Of a stretch of DNA of 35,087 bases, positions 27,686 through 35,087 are shown in pieces. Source of the stretch: Nemertoderma westbladi (taxonomy: Eukaryota > Xenacoelomorpha > Nemertodermatida > Nemertodermatidae); the NCBI GenBank assembly GCA_032718475.1, contig JAUCBJ010009035.1:1-35087 (forward strand), written 5' to 3'. The notes beneath the pieces were generated by a model that was given only the letters and a program-made list of their open reading frames with translations, searched no databases and was not told the origin of the DNA. The stretch's first letter is position 1; the number at the start of each line of letters is the position of its first letter. The translations under genes were made by a program, and so were the position numbers.

Positions 27686-30600
27686 CTACTAGGATCGGCA
27701 TGCTGCATTGCAGCTGCATTTTTAAGAATGCTGTGCCGGCTTGTCAACAAAATTGCACCGCCACAACTCCCTATCACCCATGACATTTGCTAGATCATCC
27801 GCATCTTTAAGGCCAGTGTCCTTTAAGATGCGTCTCAAGAAAGTCATGGGCTGTCCACCATGCTTATTCACTCCATGAGGCTGCCAAAGTACAAGATTAT
27901 GCACTGGCTGGTCCTCACGGCGAAAGCAATGTCCTGCAAAGCGGAGGCGATTTTGTTCTAGTGTCAAGCTTGGGGGAACCAATGAGACACCTCCAATGTT
28001 ATATAGTGTCTGGTTGGAGATGTGTGCATTGTACTTGACACAATGTACCCGGCGTAGCATTCTTGTGAATGTGCCATCCAGAGATTTGGTGTCCTCAGCA
28101 GTTAGAGCCCAGCATGGACTCCCGTAGAGGAGTACTGGAACTACTGCTGCTCTAAATAATCGGACCTTAAGTTTCCGATTAATTCTAGGTGACTTCCAAA
28201 TCCTGGAAAGCCTATTCAAGGCTGCCCATGCCTTTCCCTTACGTATTCGAAGGTCCTCACCTGACTTCCGGATCCATGATCCCAGGTAACAGAAGTCGTC
28301 CACATGCTCAAGCATACCATCCTTTGAGCTTATGCTCATCCGATCAGAGACTTGCTGAGGACTTTCAAAGTTAACTGTCAGAATTTTGGTCTTTCTGGAG
28401 TTAATAAAAAGACCAACACTAGAAGCAGCATGTTCTAATGAGCTGAGGAGCCGCTGGGCTCCCTCTAATGATTCTGAGAGTACTCCTAAGTCATTAGCAA
28501 AGTCTAGATCAGTTAGGTACTTGGCAGGATTTCCTCGACTTCTGGAGCCAGTAGGTGGAGTTATCATCACCCCATCAACATTATGATGATCTAAGGACAT
28601 GCGTAGAACATAGTCAACCACAATAATGAACAAGAATGGTGCAAGTGTGTCTCCTTGGAGGACGCCCCATAACACTTCAAATGGTTCTGTGTCACCGTCA
28701 ACAGTAGACACAAATGTTGTCGAACCATCGTATACTGATCTGATTGCTGCAATAATTTCATCAGGAATCCCATATAATGAAAGTATGCTGAACATACGTG
28801 AGCGAGAGACTGAATCAAAGGCCTTGCAGAAGTCAACAAAGATAACAGCCAGATGCCTGTCTTTCTTTTTTGATAACTCTTCAATTATCCTTCTAAGTGC
28901 CAAAATGGGCTCCATGGTCCCACGACCTTTACGGAACCCATTCTGATTTCCACGTAGCAGTCTCTCAATGGGATCCCTGATGCGATTTAATAGAATTCTA
29001 TTGTATAGTTTTGCAGCAATCGAGATCAATGAGATTCCCCGAAAAGAACCATAGAGTGTTAGGTTGCCCTTCTTGGGAACTGGCACCAACTTATTTGTTT
29101 TCATTTCTTGTGGGACTCGTGTTGTACGGTACATGTCTACTATGATGGGATAGATGAGCTTTAAACACTCAGGTATTTTAAAGACCTCAGGGGGAACACC
29201 ATCTACTCCACTGGCACGATTGGTCTTAATGCTCTTTGCAGCAGCCTTCACTTCTGCAAAGGAGATATCGCCAATGGGAATATCTGGGAGTACAGACTCA
29301 GACACTTTTACTTCTATAAAGTTATCATGCAATACCCTGTCATTATTGAGGAGCTTTTCAAAGTGGGCTTTCCAACCATTGAGGCGATCGGCTGGTGATT
29401 CAGCCTTAACCTTGGTGGTTGGTTGGCTTTTCCGTCCAGTAAGCAGATTGATCGATTTCCATGCCTGGGATGATTGCCTGCTGTCGTCAGCATCATTGAT
29501 GGCATCAACCTGTTGGTTTATTAGCTCCTGTAGATTAACAGAGTACTGCCTGTTCAGGGACCTAGATGCAGCTTTAACTGCATTCTTGGCCGCTGTAGTC
29601 TGTTTGAGTCGGGACTCTTTCTGCGCCTTATGAAGGTCATTTCGGCACTTCTGAATTTTGTTGTCAGTCCAGGGGGCCCTTTTCCTGTTTCGAGGGTATA
29701 CAGGAACTGTTTCTGCAGCTGCTAACTTAACTGCTTCTGTAAAGGCAGTATAGCCCTCACAGTGATCTGCTGCCTCAGAGGCAAGAGCCTCATACCTGTT
29801 GCTCAGCTGTAGTGTGAAGCTGGATCTCACACTTGGCTGTTGCAACAGAGAGGACCAGTCATGCCGTGGCAAGGCAGATTTCGTTGTTCTGCTAGCACGC
29901 AGACTAAGTCTTACCTTGGCCACAATAAGGCGGTGATCACTGGAGAAGGGTCGAAGTGTAAATGCATTACAGTCTTGTATAGAGCTCCTGTATTTCCTAC
30001 GAAACAGAATATGGTCTATCTGGGACTTGTGACCACTGGGTCCACTATGAGTCCATAGCTTTCCAGTTCGCTTCTTGAACTGGGTTCCAGCCGAAAACAA
30101 TCCATTTCCAGAGATAAAATCCTGAAGATGGACAGAATTTCGGTTAACACTATTGCTATAGACCCAGGGCGATGTAGGTGATTGATGCAGACTTGCATTA
30201 AAGTCTCCAAGGAATGTTAAGAATGCATGCTGATCCACTCCATCAGTTGCTGCTTGTAGATTGTGGTAGAAATTTTCCACCTCCTCTACAGGGGCAACAC
30301 TAGTTGGAGAGTAGCACACAATCAGAACCACCTTAGGAAACTTCTTAGCCAGTCTTCCAGAACATGAGAAGTGGCAACGGATGATGCGGTTAGAGATTTG
30401 GTCTATTTTGTCCAATGCTGCATGTGCAGTTGGATTCATCAATAGACCAATTCCACCATTGCCACTATCATCTGCTGACGCGAGGGCGAGTCGCCAACCG
30501 CCCCCCATGTCCTTAATCAGAACCTCATCAGTCTGTCCAGTCTGCATTCGGTGCTCTTGAACACCCACTGCGCTAAGAGAAAGCTTATCTGCCAAGGCAG

Positions 30601-31432
30601 TCAGCTCACCTTGTCACATTGGGGACCCGAGTGTTAGGGTGTTTACTGAGGCTAGTCTAGTGACTTGCCTCAGATTCACCAATGGCTTTGTTGGTCGGGG
30701 TGGAACATGAGAGTAGCCTCCAACTCCAGAATCCCTCTCCCCATCACAATCTGGCCTCCCTGGTGACCCAGGGTTTGGGCCAGAAAGGTCATCAGGAAAG
30801 GGACTCAAAGAATTTTTGGCTGCTCTCTCTCCAGTAGGGGGTGAGACAGGCAGCCGGTCAGGAGTTAACTGACGCCTGTGAGGCCGATTGTGTCCGGTAA
30901 TTCCACTGGCCTCTAGTGGCCGGACCTCCGCATTGCTAATGTAATCCATAGTGGGGGTTGGGGGGTGCTTTTTTGCCGAGTCAGCTCTCGGGGCAAATAC
31001 CACACCCTGGTTTGCCATTCCACAGGGTGGGTGTCGCAATGGAGTCAGATATGAGGCCCATCACCCATATCTACTCTGGCGTACATGACCCACCATTGGC
31101 TGTTGCAGCTCATCTGCTGGGTCATGCCCTGTACCCTTGCTGCCAGGTGCAGGTCGCAGTGAAGTGCCCTCAGAGTGGACATTAGAACACTCTACTCCTA
31201 ACCAGCCATTGGTAGATCACCATCTGCCTGGTCAGGCCATATACCCCTGCAGCCAAGTATATGGGTCCTTAATCCAGGACCAAGGGCGTCCTTATCCCAG
31301 AACGAAGGGGGTCCTAGTTACAGGACCAGATTTGCCCTAGTAAGAGGGTCTATGCAGCTACAGGTGGCACCTCCTTTATGCTGCATGGAGGTGGCAAGTT
31401 TTCTTGATCAATGACCTAGAATACCTGACCTG
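27686..31432 (-). mobile_element. LINE B copy 2: full-length RTE-like retrotransposon
   Basis: Complete from CAGGTCAGGTATTC (31432) to the (TAG)n tail (27686-27695), about 3.75 kb. It has a 5' UTR of roughly 400 bp, one long ORF and a very short 3' UTR. No clear target duplication was found. It lies in sense orientation inside intron 2 of the GRAM-like gene. Copy 1 and the 2328-2521 scrap belong to the same family. Confidence 0.9.
27722..31039 (-). pseudogene. LINE B copy 2 endonuclease-RT ORF (one stop, mutated catalytic motif)
   Basis: One frame of about 1,100 codons, interrupted only by TGA at 30616-30614, where copy 1 has CGA (C to T at a CpG). The 957-residue downstream part shows endonuclease motifs VQEHRM, FLGDFNAS (129-135), QIDHILFRR (192-200) and SSDHR, and RT motifs NGFRKGRG, FVDFCKAFDS (A, 586-595), GVLQGDTLAP (B, 644-653) and FANDLGVLS (C, 699-707). 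Motif C should be FADD: the first catalytic Asp is Asn here (codon at 28495-28493), which should abolish polymerase activity. The C terminus holds the YLGSWIRKSG and RFAGHCFRRED regions. The leader (31039-30617) is Pro/Arg-rich and unrecognised. Confidence 0.88.
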
Positions 31433-31625
31433 ACACTTTTAAACTGTTTGTTGTACTGAAGCTAAATACAGTAATAAGAAAAAAGTTGACATAATGTAAC
31501 GAAATTTTAGTTATACCATTGTGTGAAAAGGGATTAAAAGTAAACTCCCTCGCTGCGCTCGCTCGGTACATAACACACTCGAGTCATAACGCACTATTTG
31601 TGTAGAAACTAAGCCCCAAACAAAC
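31433..31625. other. 5' part of intron 2, unique sequence
   Basis: Between exon 2 and LINE B copy 2. A CTCGCTGCGCTCGCTCGG micro-repeat lies at about 31549-31566. No other feature was seen. Confidence 0.4.
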
Positions 31626-31788
31626 CTTTTGGTTGGAGTCGTTTGGTATAAACATCAATGTCTCATGTAATCCAATAACCAGATGTCCTCCTAACCACAG
31701 TTTACTCGCAGCTTCATAAAACCGACATTTAAACAATTTACGAATAACCTTCGGTTCTGAATCCGCGTCATCACCCCTGAGAAATCCA
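31626..31788 (-). CDS. Exon 2 of GRAM-like gene
   Basis: 163-bp exon: acceptor CATTTTAG before 31788, donor AAAAG/GTTTGT after 31626. Its first base completes a codon begun in exon 1 (TG+T, Cys) and it ends on a codon boundary. It encodes an acidic lead (GDDADSEPK), a basic helix (KVIRKLFKCRFYEAASK) and the first GRAM/PH-like strands (WLGGHLVIGLHETLMFIPND). Beyond the donor the frame runs only about 17 codons to a stop, consistent with an intron. It was found by translating both strands and has no ATG of its own. Confidence 0.75.
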
Positions 31789-31941
31789 CTAAAATGTAAT
31801 CAATAGTAATTAAACCTTTAGGTAATTTATAATACACATTTAAATAAATATTCAATATACATAAATAAATGGGAGGCCCTACATGTAATGATGTAAATAC
31901 AGTACCGTATGTACTGTATAATCTAGGTTTATTAAACTTAC

Positions 31942-32006
31942 CAATCTACTTTGTTTGAATTCTCCACAATAATATTTTTAATTTGCGCTATTAAATTCAA
32001 CGCCAT
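31942..32006 (-). CDS. Exon 1 of GRAM-like gene
   Basis: ATG at 32006-32004 opens 21 codons (MALNLIAQIKNII...) and two extra bases before a strong donor, TTG/GTAAGT. The phase matches exon 2 across a 153-bp intron. An upstream overlapping ATG (ATGCAATGG) hits a stop after three codons. The region above it is AT-rich up to the LTR at 32212, with no obvious promoter of its own. Confidence 0.7.
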
Positions 32007-32211
32007 TGCATTTTCTAACAATTACTACACACAGACACAATGAAGAACAATTATTTTTTGTAATCCAGTTACAGTTAGAGAACCATTTGAGGTTTTGAAA
32101 GGATTTGTATAATTATTATAATGTCATACACTTATTAATTAACTAAAAATAAGGACTAATTAAAATAATAAGAAATTTTTTTATAAAATTAAATTGTAAA
32201 ACGAAATAATT

Positions 32212-32756
32212 TGTGACGGGATCCAAGAGGGATCCGGTTTATCCGTTGTTAGTTTACGCATCCCCGCCGTGTGTAAAGAGTGAATGAGTTTGTGCTGTTC
32301 GTCGTATATAATGTTTGGGTATAGAGATATAGATACAGATATAGATATGAGATAATATTGTTGTTGTACACGGAAGGCGGGATACGGTAACTAAAGTCCC
32401 GGTCCTTCCCTAGCTAAACTATGTAACCTAAACTAGCACCAGTATTGCACTGAGATAACTGAATTGATATGATTACTGCCAAGTGGCTATATTGCACGGT
32501 TGGCCTTGTTACTCTACCTAATCGATGCCTTTCCCCCCTCTGATTGGTTGATACCCTTGTTGGCGCCCTTTGGAGTGTTCCCGTTCACTCCACCTGTTCT
32601 CTCTGGGTTAGGGGTTTGGCCCCTGACCCTCATTGTGTGTTTCCTTCCCATTCTTATTGGGATGGCACGAGTTGGTTAATTACCCAATCTCGTGGCTCCC
32701 AATATTGCTTATTGGCTAAACTTTATGGGGTGTTAGCGGGATTGAATAAGCTAACA
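32212..32756 (-). mobile_element. 3' LTR of an LTR retrotransposon
   Basis: Read on the minus strand it begins TGTTAGC directly after a G-rich purine tract and ends GTCACA, i.e. TG...CA, about 545 bp. A TATATA box lies near 32310-32305, about 100 bp from the end, as expected for U3 followed by a short R-U5. It also contains a GATATA microsatellite (32324-32355). The partner LTR would lie beyond the window, so the call rests on TG/CA borders, purine tract and gag-like ORF, not on a matching pair. Confidence 0.6.
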
Positions 32757-32843
32757 CTCCCCCCCATGCTATCTTCCCGGTAAAAAGATAGCATCAACCA
32801 AAAAGTGCGCTACAATCCCGCTGGATCCCGATCTAGTATCGGG
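32730..32843 (-). other. Cluster of perfect hairpins at the LTR edge
   Basis: Stems: GTGTTAGC/GCTAACAC (32730-32737 with 32750-32757); ATGCTATCTT/AAGATAGCAT (32766-32775 with 32785-32794, 9-nt loop); CCCGAT/ATCGGG (32827-32832 with 32838-32843). An alternative long stem pairs AGCGGGATT (32735-32743) with AATCCCGCT (32814-32822). They straddle the purine tract. Confidence 0.7.
32757..32765 (-). promoter_or_regulatory. Polypurine tract of the LTR element
   Basis: GGGGGGGAG on the minus strand immediately before the TG of the LTR; this is the usual plus-strand primer site in LTR retrotransposons. Confidence 0.55.
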
Positions 32844-33438
32844 TGTGGGGTGGAATTCTCTTCTCTCGGAGCCGGCTTTCCAGGCCGCTCCCTATGGGTA
32901 TGATAACGCTACCCTGTGTGCCTGGCGTCTCATGTCGGGCCGATCGCGCTCACCTCTCACGCAACTTTTGTTTCCCCAACACTTCCGCCCTATCTCTTCT
33001 TCACTCTCATCCTAACTCTCTCCTACACTCCGACCTCCTCGTCCCTCACTCAGCCTCTTATTCTCCCCCCCCCCCACACTAGAATTGCGTCCGCACTCTC
33101 TCTGTACTTCGCACTATTACTGCGTCCCTCAACCCCATCTCGATTACCTCATTCCTTCTGACGAATCTCCCCCCCCTCTTGTGCCGTCGTACTCAAGAAG
33201 CGTGAAACCGTCTGGTGTCTTGTCCATAGTGCCATAGTCAGCCATCCCCCAGTCCCAGTAGCTAATTGAGAAAGGTTGTATGACTATAGTACTTACTCCG
33301 AACGTAATATTTGTAGATTACTAATTACTACGTATGTACATACAAATTGCACTTATATGATTATTTGGATTAATTAAATTTGTACTTAATAGTTCGTACG
33401 TCTCATGTGGCGCCTTCCAGGCGCACTACATCAATGCC
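32844..33438 (-). other. Region between gag-like ORF and LTR, no pol gene
   Basis: Strongly pyrimidine-rich on the plus strand (32950-33180). No protease, reverse transcriptase or integrase sequence was recognised where pol would be expected. A hairpin GGCGCCTTCCAGGCGC lies near 33410. Confidence 0.55.
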
Positions 33439-34239
33439 TCAGCCCATCCCTCCTTGGCGTCCGTGGTGTCCCCGAAAGTTGCACTTCGGACATCGGTTCT
33501 GCAACCGTGGACACGCTCCCATCCTGTGGCTCGTCTCGTGGCAGTAGAGACAGCTGGTCCCTTTCTGGAACCGGTACAAGCAGCTCCTTTCCTGGTGGGT
33601 CTGTCTCCCACAGTAGCCGCAACCGAGTACCAATGTCTCCCGCCCCACGTCGTCTTTCATCCCAAGCGATCTCCGCGGTCTGTGGAGTCGCTGATAGGCG
33701 AACTTCTAGACGTTAGCGTCCCTGTCTACGTCGATCTCCTCGCCCCTCCCGGGCATCGTCTCTCCGAATACTACCCGTGGTGCCGTCCCCGGTTGCTTGC
33801 CCAACCTGATAGTGCTCCCCGCGAAATCCATCGCCGGCTCCTCGTGCACCCAGGCCCGCTTGCCGGGTTTGTCCCAGAAGGCTCTCGCCCCACTGGCCGT
33901 CACCACCCTACCGCCAACCCAGTCCGTGTCCGAGTGGCCTATCCTCTCGATGGGCGGCATCTCTCCGAATTCGTCGTCGTCCTCGTCCTCCTCTCGCAGT
34001 GGTCCCAACCCCGGTATCCCGGTGGACCCACTATGTCCCTTCCCGCCTTGGCTCTCGCCCGTAGCTCTCCATCCCTCCAACTCCCTTAACTTCCTTTGCG
34101 GTTGTTCGCCCTCGGCGCCCGCTGGTATGGGCATCGCTTGCAATCCCGACGTCGACTGTTTCGGTGATCCCACCGTCCACCCCAGTTCTTTCCCTAGAGA
34201 CTCCCCCCGAACTCCCTGGCGAAGCCCAACGAAGTTCGT
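33439..34239 (-). pseudogene. gag-like protein with CCHC zinc knuckles, one TAG
   Basis: Frame open for 267 codons from 34239 to 33439 except for TAG at 33708-33706. The N-terminal part is Gly/Glu/Pro-rich with an acidic run (REEDEDDDEFGE). The C-terminal part carries two good knuckles of the form CxxCxxxxHxxxxC (CGYCGRQTHQERSC and CLYCHETSHRMGAC) and a third partial one (CPKCNFRGHH). Such arrays bind nucleic acid in the nucleocapsid part of retrotransposon Gag proteins; an ORF1-type protein is the alternative. Upstream, 34484-34278 holds another open frame with ATG that may be the frameshifted N terminus. GC-rich compared with the rest of the window. Confidence 0.6.
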
Positions 34240-34744
34240 CTAAGGCTGCTTATTCCTCGAAGCCGTAGCTCTGCGCCCTAGCTTCCTCCTCCCTCTCCTC
34301 TGCTTCTCTCCTCTCTCACAAGTTTACCTGCCATCTCGAACTCTGCCCGATCGCTCACCCGTAGGTGGTGCCTTGCCAAGGCGCAAACGTGATGAGTGAT
34401 GGGTTTAGGTGGTTTAAGTTCAGTTCGATGGCCTATCTCTTTCTGAATTTCTGAGTTATTGCCTATTCTTACTACTGTTACCATAATTTGTTCCCCTTAT
34501 TAGCCCTATTCTTATTCTAATTTTATTTTTGATTTAATTTCAATCCTACTACCTTGCTGCTTCCTATTGATTATTCTATTCCCTAATCCACATTCTGGCC
34601 TACTCTGTGGGCCTATGCAGTACAGCAGTGTGCGTCGTGTGGCCACACGATTTACCCAGCTGTACTCATATGCCCCCCTCTCGCTACTAACGCTACTAAC
34701 TGCTAACTAATATCTATATCTTATACCCTTCTACCTCTTACTCT

Positions 34745-35087
34745 CTCTCTCTAACTAACGGTACTACATACCCTCTAACTCTAACTCTTCTCTAACTAAT
34801 GGTACTACGTACCCTCTAACTCTCCTCTAACTAACAATACTACGTACCCTCTAACTCTTCTCTAACTAACGGTACTACGTACCCTAACTCTAACTCTTCT
34901 CTAACGGTACTACGTACCCTCTAACTCTCTAACTAACTAACGGTACTTACGTACCCTCTAACTCTCTAACTAACTAGCGGTACTTACGTACCCTCTAACT
35001 CTCTAACTAACTAGCGGTACTTACGTACCCTCTAACTCTCTAACTAACTATCGGTACTACGTACCTCCTAACTAACTAACTAACTAT
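34745..35087. repeat. About 40-bp tandem satellite, runs off the window
   Basis: At least eight units of the form CGGTACTACGTACCCTCTAA followed by CTCT and CTAACTAA runs. Each carries a palindrome-like core, GGTACTACGTACC or GTACTTACGTAC. It lies on the 5' side of the gag-like ORF, so it may be in the leader of the LTR element or flank it. Confidence 0.8.

Larger units (their letters stand above)
2013..31625 (-). other. Intron 2 of GRAM-like gene (about 29.6 kb, transposon-filled)
   Basis: Runs from the donor AAAAG/GTTTGT (31626/31625) to the acceptor AACAG (2013). It contains LINEs A-D, two MITE-like families, a SINE, satellites and the nested troponin I-like ORF, described individually. 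The joining across it is inferred from phase 0 on both sides and from the rebuilt GRAM-like fold; no transcript evidence is available here. Confidence 0.5.
184..32006 (-). other. Gene span: four-exon GRAM/PH-like domain protein
   Basis: Gene model built from four minus-strand exons (32006-31942, 31788-31626, 2012-1843, 685-184), 900 coding bases including stop, 299 residues. Seen: each intron starts GT and ends AG, and the phases agree at all three junctions (2/1, 0/0, 2/1). Residues about 37-135, split between exons 2 and 3, read like a GRAM domain: a GGHLVIG strand, LMFIPND, DLTIPYMEINKV, then AVAVHTLQHKYRFVF and an amphipathic helix QAVHVIRHL. The GRAM family is PH-like and usually binds membranes or lipids. 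The 166-residue C-terminal part is not recognised. Intron 2 would be 29,613 bp and contains nearly all transposons of the window plus a troponin I-like ORF. Alternative: the exons belong to two genes, or further exons were missed. Confidence 0.6.

Noticed and set aside
27640-31480. Target-site duplication of LINE B copy 2
   Set aside because: The flanks share only a loose TTAAAA-like match, too short to call.
31549-31566. CTCGCTGCGCTCGCTCGG resembling a parvovirus inverted terminal repeat tip
   Set aside because: Only a short GC micro-repeat without the long palindrome or any viral gene nearby.
32560-32575. Primer-binding-site-like TTGGCGCCC
   Set aside because: It lies within the LTR on the wrong strand for the element, so it is probably chance.
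33454-34243. Long plus-strand ORFs opposite the gag-like frame
   Set aside because: Shadows of the GC-rich minus-strand frame, which alone has zinc-knuckle motifs.

Overview
Animal nuclear DNA: AT-rich, with spliced genes, tRNA-derived SINEs, non-LTR, LTR and DNA transposons, and a troponin I-like protein of invertebrate (protostome-like) type. A bilaterian, perhaps a spiralian, is the best guess; the species cannot be named from the sequence. Most of the window is mobile-element DNA.

Host genes. The main host gene appears to be a four-exon gene on the minus strand that spans nearly the whole window: exon 1 at 32006-31942, exon 2 at 31788-31626, exon 3 at 2012-1843, exon 4 at 685-184. Every junction has GT/AG borders and matching phase, giving a 299-residue protein. 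The join of exons 2 and 3 rebuilds a GRAM/PH-like fold. On this model intron 2 is about 29.6 kb and holds almost everything else, including an intronless troponin I-like ORF (13704-13069, same strand) that looks like a nested retrogene.

Mobile elements, left to right: SINE end (1-125); 5' scrap of LINE B (2328-2521); 5'-truncated LINE A (about 4853-2519, minus); a TGTC-rich repeat (4851-5215); a 297-bp MITE with TTA duplications (5468-5764); LINE B copy 1 (6259-11492), chimeric and framed by a perfect 78-bp target duplication; a decayed LINE B scrap (11971-12230, minus); a second, broken MITE (15036-15251); a SINE (15720-15934, minus); a deleted LINE C copy (15999-16623); LINE D with ORF1, a 30-bp minisatellite and ORF2 (16903-19928); LINE C (about 19935-24430) split by a 1553-bp piggyBac-like element at TTAA (22500-24052); a second element of similar design (about 25948-27430); LINE B copy 2 (31432-27686, minus), with a long ORF but a mutated RT catalytic motif.

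Right end. From 32212 to the window end lies the 3' part of an LTR retrotransposon on the minus strand: 3' LTR (32756-32212), purine tract, a gag-like ORF with zinc knuckles (34239-33439, one stop), and a tandem array (34745-35087). The LTR ends about 205 bp upstream of the GRAM gene's start codon in the same orientation, so it could act as its promoter. No element here looks fully competent: each RT gene seen carries a stop, frameshift, deletion, insertion or active-site change.
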